Origin: Phoronis australis
Lineage: Eukaryota > Phoronida > Phoronidae
Length of the DNA: 64,000 bases
NCBI GenBank assembly: GCA_002633005.1
Contig: NMRA01000125.1
Coordinates: 717,566 to 781,565 of the forward strand
Direction: 5' to 3'
The translations under genes were made by a program, and so were the position numbers. Positions 47,109-59,159 of the stretch are shown here, one piece after another. Below the pieces are notes generated by a model. It saw only the letters and a list, made by a program, of their open reading frames with translations. It was not told where the DNA came from and ran no database searches. Position 1 is the stretch's first letter, and every line of letters begins with the position of its first letter.

Positions 47109-48380
47109 GAAAGTTTTGCCACACGTTGGACACAGGATTTGAAATGTAGTATAGTTTATTTGCAAGCATTTTTTCAACGAAACAGCTTCGTAACTTGTAG
47201 TCGCGTAGAATGTCCCATTTTATATGTTCCAAGCCAACTCTACTGCACAGCTTTGATTACAGAGAACCTTGATAGTTCCATTGGGCTCTTCAGTCAGAAA
47301 GGTTCCGTGTTGCAGTTTGACTGAAGTTAGCAGATGATCACTGCAAACGACAACATTAGACATCATGTGTTCGTGGAAAAATAAATAGTCGACGACTCAA
47401 AGCCTATGAGTGGAAGACTTGCATAGATGGCCTTATTATAGAGAATATGCCCGTCTGAAGGTTACTTAGCCATTGCCAGAGTCCGTGTGGACGGGGTGCA
47501 TTTCTTTTGGATGGAACTACATGTATAAAGCGATTCAGTTTTGTTACAAAACTACTGAAGAGTTTGCAAGTGAGGCTTGTTAGGCTAAAAAAGAATATAG
47601 GTCAGAGAACTTTTTAGTGGAAACTTGATGAACTGTAAGTAAGGTCTTTGCCTAATACTAGTAATGTCCGCATTGTTCATAGATGATCGTAATGAAATGG
47701 CTTTCACAAATGGCTGGGGTTTGATCTTACACACTATACCAACGGGTGGGTTCCGAATTTCACAGCTGAACACCCCCTCAAAATAGTCGATTACCCCGTC
47801 TATCGCGAGTCAAGGGGCTGCTGATTGGTAGTATGATTTCAGTCATATAGCCTACATGTATGTCTGGAGGTTTACGACCGCTGACTGTATTCCCATGGTC
47901 TTAACTAAGCCAATGCAGAATATAAAAGAATAGCAGTATATATTAAAATATCCTAGATGCCGACTAGAGGGTAACATTCGCGGTAATGCCTGTGCAATTG
48001 GATGTTCCGGGCATCATTTTCTACATACACTTCGCATTTGTGAAGAAAACGTGGCGGTAAAAAATGAAAATTGATATTAGCAATCAGGAAAATTCCTCGG
48101 TATTTTTTAGCAAGTCGGAGCGCGGCCATTTCTGAAATTCGTTACTTTGCAAAATGGCATCCATTATAAGTATATTTCATACCTATATGTTTTGAGGGTT
48201 GAGCATAAATGAAACAAAATCATTTTCTAAGTAAGTCTTTGTTTCTGTAGCATACTTAACAATGCGGTAGCATTTGCATAATTCTTCTTTGGCAAAACGG
48301 AGTTCACATGTACATGTACGTACACTGTACATGCATAGAAGCCAATAACAACAGTACACCCATAAGTTTACATCATTCGA
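47109..48380. other. non-coding, nothing recognised
   Basis: Short frames only. A CACATGTACATGTACG cluster lies near 48305. No gene or repeat boundary was seen. Confidence 0.5.
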
Positions 48381-48640
48381 ACCTTTCGCCAGACAACTGG
48401 TCATTTTCCCTTTCATCCTCTTCACAAACTTCAGTGATCGTGAGATCAATCACTGAGGTTTGGAAGGGTAAGGCAGTATTATAAACACACTGAATTTAAC
48501 AGTCCTTCATCTCCCATCCACTATCAGATAACTCGTCGTTTTCCTCTTTCATCCTCTTCACAAACATCAGTGATCGTGATATAAATCACTGGGTTTCGTA
48601 AGGACAATAACACACTAGATCTAACAGTCCTTCATCTCCC
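48381..48640. repeat. two tandem units of a 125-140 base repeat
   Basis: Units 48381-48518 and 48519-48640 share TTTCATCCTCTTCACAAAC, CAGTGATCGTGA, AATCACTG and TAACAGTCCTTCATCTCCCA. A third, more diverged unit lies at 49161-49296. The shared AGTGATCGTGA...TCACTG is a small inverted word. Confidence 0.7.
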
Positions 48641-49160
48641 AGACACCGTTTTATCATTACCGCATTCTCCTGGAGCGTACAGGCGTAGAAGCAAGAAATT
48701 TTCACTGTCACGATTTAATCAAGAATCGCGCTCGATTAAACTCGTTGAGAACGCCTTTTGTGTCTGTACACAATTCTGTGGTTAAGCTGGTCAGAGCTTA
48801 CAGTCACACAAAGGAATCAACAGGTGAATGTTAACTTTTTTAATTTCTCTGAAAGTCAACTGTTTTCCTCCATTTCAAATTTGTGGTGAAAGTATTTCAT
48901 ACACCACACATCTGCTCCACGACATTTGTTGAAAATCGTTTGCAAATAGTATTATTAAATGTCGGTTAGCGTCAGGCGCGCTGTTTACAAGATAATTGCT
49001 GGATTAAGTGAACATTCGATGAAAAGAGACATGAAGAGAGCTGGATTATTTAAACATCGGTTTCCAACTGTCAAACTAATGATGACACGGCTGTATCCCG
49101 ACTGGCCGATCAGTCAGTCGGGATACTCATTCCACTGCGCTGGTGCGTAACGTTTTTATA

Positions 49161-49296
49161 AACTTTCGTCAGACAACAGGTCATTTTCTCCTTTCATCCT
49201 TTTCACAAACATCAGTTACCGTGAGATCAGTCTCTCAGTTTGGAAGGTTAGCGCAATATACATAAACACAGGTTCTACTAGTCCTTCATCTCTCAT
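49161..49296. repeat. third unit of the 48.4-kb repeat
   Basis: Same order of landmarks: CAGACAAC-GGTCATTTTC, TTTCATCCTTTTCACAAACA, GTGAGATCAGT and AGTCCTTCATCTCTCAT. It is separated by about 520 unrelated bases, so the array was interrupted or the copies are dispersed. Confidence 0.65.
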
Positions 49297-49683
49297 CAAT
49301 ATTTCTTGTCATAACATTTAACTGCATGCGCCAGCATGCCACAAGTTCATGACCATGCTGGGTGATTTCCCTGTGTGCCACATGACTTTTGTGCAGACAG
49401 GTATAGCGAGAGTCGAACAAAGTTAATTTTAGACTTTTGAATGCGATCTTCCTCAGCCATATTGCACAATATGTTTTGGCTCGATATGATTTACGACTAT
49501 GATCATGAGTACAGTATATGCTGGCTACTTCCTCCTATAGGTACTCTTTCTTTGTGGAATCGCACCAAAACCGACACTAAGTTGCGTGAATTCATTGCGA
49601 AACTCTGTGATCATTTCAAACTGTTTAGACGCCTCGCCATCGCTGGCTCTAGTAAATGCACGCATGTACCCCGAGTTGTAGAA

Positions 49684-49988
49684 CGTCACATTCCGACGTC
49701 AAAACATTCAGTCATTCCCATTGGTTAAAATATGGGAACCCCCGATCAGTTTACAGTTACCGAGTGCGGCGAGCAGCTTTGACCAAAATAGTTATATTTT
49801 TTAAATGGTCAGTGATCGAATTAAACAAAATCAAGGGAACCCCGATCCATTGTCTTAAGCCCAAACAAGTACAGTGCGCAGAAGCGTGTGCAAGTGGTGG
49901 CGATGCGCATTGATGCCCACACACGGAATTCCGTATGCCGTTCATCGTGATTACACAGGGCCACTTTTCATTATAGGTGGCGCTGTGT
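49684..49988 (-). repeat. dispersed repeat family B, copy 3 (inverted)
   Basis: Read on the - strand it begins at 49988 with CAGCGCCACCTATAATGAAA then AGTGGCCCTGTG. It follows the same order as 28098-28450 and 34315-34652. Its tip GACACAGCGCCACCTATA is the best preserved of the three. Confidence 0.65.
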
Positions 49989-50896
49989 CAGAGCGTACAG
50001 CACCACGACGATATCCGTTTTTTTGTTAAGCAAGTGTGACTGCATTTGGAGATCGAAAATAGTACTATTCTTGTGTGAATTGAGCAAGTTGGTTGTTGTG
50101 GATTTCTGGGAGTTTCCGATTACAAACCCAAAAGAGACTTCCTGAACTCTGATCAGAAATAAGAAAGAATAGTGAATAGAGAAAATTTTGGTCAAGAAGA
50201 GGTATATTTTGACGCGTACATGTAGCTCGCCGTAAACGCAACGAGTGGGACTTTTCATTACAGTGAGCATGGTCATTCCAGATTTAGGCTCGTTGACAGC
50301 TCAAGTATATGTAATCAAAGTCAGGCGTTTCTCCCAAGACATACTTGACCATAGACATATTTAGGGGAGGGGGCAGGGCCTCCCTTGGCGGAGTGCAAAA
50401 ATAAAATAGTAAAAGCATGAGGAAATATTAAGTTTCTTAATTAACTCCGGTGATTAACGTGATACGGCCGAAACAAGATTTGGAAATGCATAAGTTATAG
50501 TTTGTGTGTTTGGGGAAAGGGCTCAGTCCCAATTCCAAGTGTCCGATTCAGACCACCGTCGCAACCGTAACGGTAACTATGGCTAAGTTATGCCGCTCCC
50601 GGTCGATGTGCGTGTGATTTCCCAGGCGACCGGCAATGGCGCTGCGCAATAACTACAACTCGGTGCAATGAAAAAATTACTTCATTTGTTAAGCAAGCGC
50701 GTGGTTAATGCCGTCATGAAAACGGATTAGGTCTTTTGGGCATCTTAAGACTGTTTTAAACACAACTTTTGCTACGAACTGATTGCGCAACATATAATGC
50801 GTGTAATAAACATTGCGGAACGAAGCAGGCTCGCGCTCGAACGCTGTGGACCATAAACAGTACATTGTATGTCTCCTATAGCGTTATCTCCAAGTT
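49989..50896. other. non-coding; one G-run repeat scrap
   Basis: ATATTTAGGGGAGGGGGCAG then GGCCTCCC at about 50358 resembles the G-run repeats at 46.5 kb. Nothing else was recognised. Confidence 0.45.
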
Positions 50897-50965
50897 GGAA
50901 GCGTGGTGGTGCAATGGAAACGCATGCGCCCGCTAACCAATGGGTGGCGAATTCGATCCTTGAAA
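50897..50965 (+). repeat. tRNA-like sequence, probably a SINE head or tRNA relic
   Basis: TGGTGCAATGG at 50907-50917 fits the polymerase III A box, and AATTCGATCC at 50950-50959 is a near B box at about tRNA spacing. A 4-base D-stem (GTGC/GCAT) and a 5-base anticodon-like stem (CGCCC/GGGTG) can be drawn, but the loop is 10 bases and the T arm does not pair. It is not a functional tRNA by eye. Confidence 0.35.
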
Positions 50966-53647
50966 CTTTTTGAATTTTCACAAACGGCGATACAGCGCTT
51001 AAACTCTATAAATGCTTTAAAACAATATTTGCTCATTTGTTGATTTAAAAAATCTGAACTGAGCGAGGACATCCTGGATGACCCGTGGCGTTCATACAAA
51101 CAGTGTTATCATATATGAATTCAATACAAGTAAGTCATTTGAGTATGTGTCACGACCACATAAATTATGTGCTTGCTTATGAATTTGTTCGCCATCGAGA
51201 ATAAAATGCCTAAAGCAGGTGAAAGCGAGTTTTTAGTGGCAGCTTGATGAGTTGAAAATTTGCCGTGCGGCCACGTAGGATTTCAGAATACGATCTGGGT
51301 CGTGTGGATTTTGCCGCGCTAGCTGCAACTAACGACCTGACCAAAGTACAGCCGTCGAGGGCTTGTTATACTTCAGAGTTCACGGAAAATGCTTGCTTTC
51401 AGAAGCAAAAACAACATATTCACCTGAGAGAGACACAATGTTGGTCCCCCTTATCATGTCTTAGATACGCCACTACTGGCAATGAGCTTGTGATGCTTGT
51501 CTTGTTTAAGTGTCGAACAGAAAAATAACTCAGAATACCTGCATGTACAAGTGTTTTACTTGACGATCTGTCAATAAAGAATCAATGGCAATTTGTAGTC
51601 TAGAATACTACACAGACAATTAATTACTTTAGAAAATAGTTTTATGGCGTTGCTTGACCCTCACAATATTGGTTTTAGAGACGTAATTTATTCAAGTATA
51701 CGAAATAGTCAGTGAGATATTGCGAAATAACGAAAATTCTGTAATTGCGGCACTAAATTGGATACGTGAGACATTTTTCAGCATGTTAAAATCAATTTTC
51801 TCACCACATTTCCTTCACCATACAATTTAGAAACTGATGTCGGGGAGAGGGTGCACGGGAACCATTTTCCGACTAGTTTAATGTGTATAGTTTATGAGAG
51901 TGTACGTTCTGAAATGATCGAGTTCAGCTCATTCGTCTTTTACAAAATGTTGCGATAAGTTCGGAAGTACATCGGAATGAGCACAAACCATTGATGTGGT
52001 CACATGTTGATAATACGTTATTGGTGATCCTTCTCTGGGCTCGTTTGGTTTCAAACGCCGAAGTTTGATTGAAAACAAAGCGAATTAAACATCTGTAAAG
52101 CCATCGACATTCTTTCAGTACAATCCGCCATGTCGCTGTTGTAGACTCTAACCCATGTGTGGAGGAGACGGGTTGGTGGTGGGGTAATTTGCCAATTTTT
52201 TAATGCATGAGATTTCGACGTAAAAGGCCTACCCGATATGCTAATTGACGTGCAAGCCAAATACAACGTATAAACCCGGCCACACTGACATCAAACGCAG
52301 AGGGCCGAGGTCATCAAAAAGTCGGCTACTGTTGACGTTGTAATGACACAGTTCGTCATTATCGATGCCCTAGATTTTCTGTTTCAATATTGTGTTTTAG
52401 TAGAAAACAGATCAACTCAATATTCACTATAGGGGGTGACACACCATTAATAGTTTGAGAGTGAAAACCATTTCATCTGTATGGCCGGAACGACAAGGGA
52501 TCCATGCGATACATCTGAACGCCCAACATTTGTACTTCCACCTCTTGTGACATCCAGTGGATTTCGAGTTGTCCCTCGAATTTGTTGCCAGCTAAACGCA
52601 TAGATAAAATCATTTTGGGGGGAAATTGATTTTTTTGCTTTCAGAGTGTAAATTGGTAGCATTGTGTATTTCCTAAAACACTATAATCAAGCAGTCGTCA
52701 TTTGTAACAATTACTTTAGAAACAATTACGAAGATTATTGCGCTCATCTGGAGACAAGAATCCCATCCGGACACTCATATATGTTAAATTATCGATCACT
52801 CTGCTAAGCATTAATATTTTAGACATGATTTTACCTTAATTAAACAAGAAAATCTGCCTGATAGCAGATGCCACTATTTTAAGTTTGCTTTCTGTCAGAT
52901 TCCAATTTCATGAAATGCCAAAGCGACAAAAACTCAAGACTATTTTTCACTTTAAGTGCAAGATAAATTCGTCAAGTCTTAAAATCTTGCCAATACTTTT
53001 GAAAATTATGCCAACATTTTCTTAGCATCGTGCTAAGATTTTCTTTAGAAAGTCTTCCCAAAGTTGTCAGCAGTTTATGTACGAGTGCCACTTTAGATGC
53101 TAGACTGCGGGTCAAAAGCCGACAGCAAAAATGGAGCTGCGAAGGAGTGCTTTGAAATACTGTAGCAACAACAACTTTTGCAACAAGATAGCACACGTCA
53201 GAAGAGCCTGGGTTCAAAATATAGAATCCAACATGCCTAAGTTATGCGAGAGCGCAGTGAAAAACGCAAGTTCAAACACACATCGAGCTTGAAACGCGAG
53301 AAGTGGTGAGCCCCAGCCAAACTATTGACTCAAGGCAACGAAGTCAGTGTCACCCTCGTGTGTGAACAGTTATCGCTGCGTCCAAGACTAGCAAGCACCA
53401 AAGCTTCACAATAACGTACGTGATTCGTGTTTTTGTCGTCGCTGATACTCAAAGTATTTGCAACCATAAACAAAGATTTCAGCGTTTTTAGAGGTCAACT
53501 TTAACTCGTGAACCGTTACAGGTACCTCTGAAATGAAGAACAATGCACCTTAATACGAATGCCCCGTCTCCCACGTTCCCCCGGTTACCTGTCAAAAATC
53601 TGCGAGCATGCGGAAATTGCTTATAACATTCCGTTTACATAAAAATT
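50966..53647. other. non-coding, nothing recognised
   Basis: Frames of 87 codons or fewer without domains. No repeat copies were recognised. Confidence 0.5.
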
Positions 53648-54224
53648 CGTTGGTTTTTGATTTGGATGTTTATGTATCTTCAAAAATCAACTGATTCATA
53701 GATTAAATTTGACATTTAGAATCTAATCTTGTAAAAATTGATGATATTTCAGTAAACTTAGTTGCAACTTGAAGTTGGAAAAAATCTACAATCCGATCCT
53801 CAAATGGTAAAGTACACTTAAACGATTTTTGCCTATCTAAAATAACTCTCAAAGAGAGGAAATTTGGACAGTTCTAAAATATATACTCACAATTCAAATG
53901 ACAATAAATGTATTGTGTTTTGCATTAGGTACGAGATTTGTCGTTTAAACTCACAAACAGGTGATCAAAAAGGAACTAAGTAATTAAACCAAGGTAAACG
54001 CATTGCTCATGCCTGTGGAAACGATGGTTGGTTTCTGATTTACATGTTTATGTATCTACAAAAATAGAATGATTTATAGACGATTTTTTCATATTTAGAA
54101 GCAAATCTTGTGAGAAATTACGGTGCTTCACTGAACTTAGTTGCAGGCTGACATATGGAAAATTCGATCTATCTTCATATCCGCAAATAAATAAGTGTCC
54201 TAAACGATTTTTCTGTCTATCTGA
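53648..54224. repeat. diverged tandem duplication, about 377-base period
   Basis: 53648-53840 and 54025-54224 follow the same order: GTTGGTTT(T/C)TGATTT, TGTTTATGTATCT-CAAAAAT, GATT-ATAGA, TCTTGT, ACTTAGTTGCA, and AAACGATTTTT followed by CTATCT. They are clearly diverged, so this is an old local duplication. No coding frame is conserved between copies. Confidence 0.6.
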
Positions 54225-56160
54225 GTCGGTGGCTATAGGAACGGGGGGTATAGTGGTGAAGTAGAAATGATTTGTGTCCCCCAAATGTTTTTGACTTCAT
54301 ACGGGCCTGTAAATTTATCGAAAGTGCACAGTTTCTCGGATAACCAGTAAGTCGTGATTATAACCGTGTTTCTACATAGTTTTGATGTAAATAAGCCGAC
54401 TGACCTTGTCATTGATTGACCGACCAAGAACTGGAAGCCTAAGTTTTACACCAAATTCGAATGCCTGTGAAGGGTTAGAGGTTAGGAAGAGTCGCGCTTG
54501 TTGATAGGCTTACCACAAATAACCTTTAGTTACGACACTGGAATCTTTCGAAACAACTATGACTAACTGATCAGATTTTGATACTTTAATCAATTGAGAG
54601 GTTTTCAACATTTTATGTAATGAATTTTTAATTGACAAACGTTTATTTAAAAGCCTCTGTGATTAAATGTACGCAATAAAAACACCTCTTTCATTTGACC
54701 TAGTATGTAATCGTCAGGGAGGGTAGTAGTATGTAGCTTCGTTCCAGTCTCCATCGCACAGTAGGCTTCGTAGAAGCCGAAAATGTATGTGATAACCACT
54801 GAAGTTCGTGACTGTATTGATTTCCACAAAGCAGAAAGTCACGTCCATTGATTATTACGAGCACTGCAGATGTACGTGGGCAGTGAGATTGTAAATAATA
54901 TGACGTTACCCAGCGGACAGCAAGATCGAATTAAAGTAAAAGAAAATAATTGCCAAGAGGGGACCAGTCTGTGCCCTTTTGGCGGTCAGCCTGTGCTGCT
55001 TATGTTACGCGTCCTCGTCTCTATGACCAAACATACATGTAAACCAGAATTTATCGGAGCCGTCTAGTCTTTGCCATGGTACTAGTCTCGGAGGGCCAAG
55101 ACCGCACGGCGAATAGTCGGACATCGATTACGCTGTGCCTGTAAACGCTCATTTAAAGTTGGCATGCCTAAATTTTGTCGAGTGTGTATACATGTACGAT
55201 GCAAAGTGGAAGGAACTTAAACTTTTATTTCCTGTAGAACATCGAACTAGTCGTTTGCATAACAGGGGTGGACCTGTATAGATTATGTAAATGTATGTGA
55301 AAGTCACATATCTCATGACATGCATGTATGTAGAGTCAAGATGTAAAAACACGTTCACGTGACACTGGGCTAAAGTAATTGTTTAATATTATATTCGTTC
55401 CTAGTGGTTAAATTCATGCAGCATATCTTTTAAATACTAATGCTTAGCCCAGTCATAAAGGCCTAGTATGTTTCTTTTAAATGTTGATGAGCTCAAACAC
55501 AAAAATACCCTCACGTTTTTGTTCACCTCAATGTGTTTTTAAAAACAAAAGCATGGGTGGCATCAGTTGGTGTTGTAAAATACAAGAAATTTAAAAGCAG
55601 CGTCAAATGGGTGGTAAAATAAATTCTCAGTACACAAAGCCAAAACTGTTGACATTTCTCAAACGAGAGAACCTCTTGTTTGGAATTTGTTTCCGAGCGT
55701 GAAGTTGATCCCTGGAGACTGGAATTCAAAATCCGTCGCGTAAGGAGCATATTCGGGACGTATGTGCAGATACATGTAGGAGGCACGAAGTGTTTCGCGA
55801 GTTTGTGTCTGCTGGTCCGGCACTGGGATTAAAGAGAATCAAACCAAAAAATTAGAAGTCGTATCAACCCTTGAACAGAAGAGCGATAATACAGACTGGT
55901 GATGAATGTAACTCATAAAGTACGGAAGAGACGTATTGATCATTAAACGCGAATGCAAGCGTCCATGAGCATATGAATTCAATGCCCGCGCATACACCGT
56001 TCATCGCAAATGAAACAATGCATTGATTGAAATACTAGAATCACCGTTTTATGATTGGCTATTAAGTTGATGGTGTTCGACGAATCCGTGGTAGACATTT
56101 GCTACCAATCTAACAGCGCTTTGGCTAGGTGCGGTGTGGTAATTACCTACTCGAAGCTTC
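54225..56160. other. non-coding, nothing recognised
   Basis: Short frames only. TACATGTA recurs at several places. No promoter or repeat boundary was seen. Confidence 0.5.
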
Positions 56161-56164
56161 AATA

Positions 56165-56260
56165 AAATATATAAGCGTTTTCTAATTAACTGTTCTTTCA
56201 GTTGCTTTGATTGTTTACATGACAGTGACGAGGTGCAGCAGACAAGGAGTGGCTAGTCAG
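56165..56260 (+). promoter_or_regulatory. candidate TATA/Inr core promoter and first exon
   Basis: AATATATAAG at 56167-56176 is a TATA box. TTTCAGTTG places an initiator (TCAGTT) with A at 56200, about 32 bases downstream, which is the canonical spacing. A splice donor GTCAG/GTAATG follows at 56260/56261. This gives a 61-base untranslated first exon with no ATG frame of length. The arrangement is unusually complete for chance, but no transcript evidence is available. Confidence 0.4.
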
Positions 56261-56924
56261 GTAATGTTAATTCCTTTAAAACCTTGTTATTAACATTCTT
56301 ATACACGAAACATACAAAAATGGAATTTGCTTGCCTTTGAAAGATTTTCCAAAACGTAACTAGTTGAAATTTTACACTTGAGTTTTCGTCATGTAATCAG
56401 GGACTAGTATTAGTGCTATAACTACCGCGTCGTAATGAGATAATATGTGAGGAGAAATAGACACGGCGGGTTATTAGATTCAATTTTGTGGCTGATACAC
56501 GTACGCCTAGGTTTTATCTAGACTGAGTCTCATAAATAGGACCTGATTTATCGTTCGAACGTAAGTTCCCTAGACTTTGGAAATGTCTACATATATCGAA
56601 CAAGCAACAAATAGTCATACAGGAAATATTCAGACAAATCCCTCCTCACTAATTAGTCCATAGATACCTCTATGTTCCACAGTGCAAGTGCATTCATTAG
56701 TGCCATTTCATGTGACCTTGCTGTAGCCACATGAACTGTCCTTCGTGGGAAATTCGCTGACCGATTTTTCTAGTGTTGCTCCTTCACAAGTAAATTAAAA
56801 AACGAAAAGCTGACTATCGTATGAAACAGCAATAAGCAACATATTCCACGCCTCACTGAATAAGATATATTTATACAAGCAATAAGCAACTCACAGTTAT
56901 TCTTAAGTCCTTGAAGTCTCCGCA

Positions 56925-57039
56925 GGTGAAAACAAAAATGGCCGAGAGTCGAGAGTTCACTTACCGAGGAGCATCTGTTAATTACTTGAGAAGACAGAGT
57001 TCGCCAAAAGAAATTAAGAGAGACTCCACATAAAAACAG
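56925..57039 (+). other. candidate second exon with a 31-codon open frame
   Basis: The acceptor TGAAGTCTCCGCAG ends at 56924 and a donor CAG/GTAGAG lies at 57039/57040. An ATG at 56938 in good context (AAAATGG) opens MAESREFTYRGASVNYLRRQ followed by SSPKEIKRDST and a TAA at 57031. The peptide is basic and hydrophilic, like an ordinary protein start, but the stop precedes the donor. Either the product is a 31-residue micropeptide, the exon belongs to a non-coding RNA, or the model is wrong. Confidence 0.27.
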
Positions 57040-57438
57040 GTAGAGTCTATACCCAAAATCACAGATTTTTGAGACTTAGCACATGAGTTTGATTTGGTGA
57101 GATGCAGAAAATCTCGCTTTTTAAGAATTTCCTTCCATTATTTCTCTTTTTTGACCTGCACCTCCATTTTGCAAAAAACGGGCGCATAAGTAGACACATT
57201 TGAATGCATTTTACTTGCACGTAGAGCAAGCTGATAACAAATGAGTCGTACGGTTTAAAAGGACTATGATAGAATAATTTAAAGGCACAACTTTCAGAAT
57301 TCATTTGTGGCAAAAACGGCTATTTTGAAGGTTTTCACTGAAGCCATTTCGGTCAAATTCGATACTCTGTGGCAGCCATATTGCATCTTTCCAAAATTTC
57401 AGAAAGTTCACCGTAAATCTCTGAACTTTCATATTCAG

Positions 57439-57728
57439 GTTTAATTTTTATGTTTTATATGCAAAACATAAACGGTACTGATGCACTGAGTGATGTAACG
57501 TCCGGGTTCCCAAAACACTTTCATAAGCACGCAAAGTTGCCCGCAGGAGTGCGTAAGCTACTTGCACGTTTAAAAGAATATGAATTAGAAATATCGATGA
57601 ATTATCAACCACGATACATTCATCAAATGCATGTCAAGATCGCAGGCACAGCTCGACTGAAAACTTTAGGGCCACTGGGCCTCAACCTCACCCAAGGAAC
57701 CACGCCATAGCCCGGGTCGAAACTACAA
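57439..57728 (+). other. candidate third exon with an 86-codon frame
   Basis: A good acceptor (CTGAACTTTCATATTCAG) ends at 57438. A strong donor (ACAAT/GTAAGT) sits at 57728/57729. The frame from ATG 57450 to TAG 57708 starts MFYMQNINGTDALSDV. It includes a helix-like basic stretch, LPAGVRKLLARLKEYELEIS. No family was recognised. Together with 56200-56260 and 56925-57039 it could form a spliced transcript, an inference from splice signals only. Confidence 0.27.
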
Positions 57729-57893
57729 TGTAAGTGGCCACCATGACCCTGCCAGTCTTCACGAAGTCAGGGAGTCACATTCAGTCTTCTTAAATTTAAA
57801 ACCGCCGTTGGTCGCCGCAATCCTGACCCGTGCCCCAGATATTGTCCTTGCTTGAGAATGAGTTGTGAGCAGACAATCAGAGCAATAAATTGT

Positions 57894-57989
57894 CGGAATT
57901 GTGAACTCTCGAAATAGTGAATTTTCGGAGCAGTGGACCTTCAGATTAGCGGACCTTCGCAGAAGTGAACCTTTGGCATAGTGACATGT
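57894..57989. repeat. 16-bp minisatellite, six units
   Basis: Six consecutive 16-base units in exact register, from CGGAATTGTGAACTCT through CGGAGCAGTGGACCTT to TGGCATAGTGACATGT, consensus near CGGAATAGTGGACCTT. Units differ from each other at several positions, so the array is old. The - strand 108-codon frame at 57759-58085 runs through it and is probably not a gene. Confidence 0.75.
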
Positions 57990-58430
57990 AACCCAAGAAA
58001 TTTTTGCCATCAATTTTGTTGCTCGTATGAAGTCTGCGGGGCAGTGCACCAGTGGCAATGATTGACAAGAGAAGGCTTTCTTCATTGGCCAAAGTTGAAG
58101 GTCTCGGCCTACTTTTCCTTAATAAAGTGAAAATCATCGACGGGGTTTTCCCAAGTACAAGAAAACACGGTAGGTTAGTTGAATGTCTGGGTTTTGAGCA
58201 CGACGTGTACACGCATGCATGTCAATCCACCCCTCCAAGATCAACGTGGACACTGGATGAACAACATATTTAGATATTTGACGATCACTTTCGATTCAAT
58301 ATTTGAAAATGCCTGCAATTCACCGTACTACTCTAGCAATTCAACCAAAATAACAAAATAACAAATCTCAATTTACTGCTTTTTTGTTTCTTGGCCGATT
58401 TTAAGGCATTCACACCTCACTACTCATGCA
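57990..58430. other. non-coding, nothing recognised
   Basis: Overlapping short frames on both strands and no domain. Confidence 0.45.
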
Positions 58431-58690
58431 TGCACCCAGCCTTTAATATAGGGGCGCTCGAATCTCTGACAAAGTGTACCTTGTGACCTTGTGCTAACAA
58501 AAAAGCGGGAGGACTAAAAAAAACGGGGTTCCACCTTCAGGTCTATGAACTGTGCGTCTGCGCCTTTTTAGTGGACTTATGTCTCGTTTTCTAGGACTTG
58601 TTGTTTCTCTGAGGCGGACCTTTTTACCCACTTCGCCAAATGGGGGGCTCGTTCGAACTCCCAGAGCCCCCCCCCCTCCTGGGTGCGTGC
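58431..58690 (-). repeat. dispersed G-run repeat, family A, copy 2 (inverted)
   Basis: Bounded by TGCACCCAG at 58431 and CTGGGTGCG ending near 58688. The interior TTTTTAGTGGACTTATGTCTC then GTTTTCTA and the GAGGCGGACCTTTTT...CTTCGCCAA block match 61704-61875 in reverse. Flanking CATGCA / TGCATG may be part of a short target duplication. Confidence 0.6.
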
Positions 58691-59045
58691 ATGCTACTTT
58701 TTAGGAGCTGTCTAGTACTTAGGCATACTTTGGTCATTGGGCTCGAGATGTTTGCCTAGGTATAGAAATTTATTCATTTCTAGACTCCCTTGTTACCCGC
58801 TGGTGTAGCCACAGCGCGCGTTCATTGCTGCATTACTTCCTTTTATCGCCTGCACGATCCCGTCATCTACACAAACACCACTCGGGCGAAGTAAGCCGGG
58901 TACGGCTTGTTAACACGTGGAGCGCTTTGAATCAGAAGCAAATTTCAAAATTATTTATTTACTAACTTATCATTCTAGTTAACACATGTAGTACCAGTGT
59001 CTGTAACGATTTTGTTGTGTTTGTCCATCTATGTCCTAGCTTTAA

Positions 59046-59112
59046 CGGGGTTCTGGACCTTTTCCGCGGGTGGAGGCTCGCTCGAACCCCCGAACCCCCC
59101 TGGGTACGGACC
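59046..59112 (-). repeat. family A end fragment
   Basis: GGACCTTTTCCGCGGGTGGA, GGCTCGCTCGAAC, a C run, and CCTGGGTACGG: one end of the family A repeat only. Confidence 0.5.
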
Positions 59113-59159
59113 TGAAGTGTTTAATTGCATATGTGGATATCAAAGATATCTATGGTGGG

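Noticed and set aside
57759-58085. 108-codon reverse frame
   Set aside because: Runs through the 16-base minisatellite, lacks a domain, and overlaps other frames.
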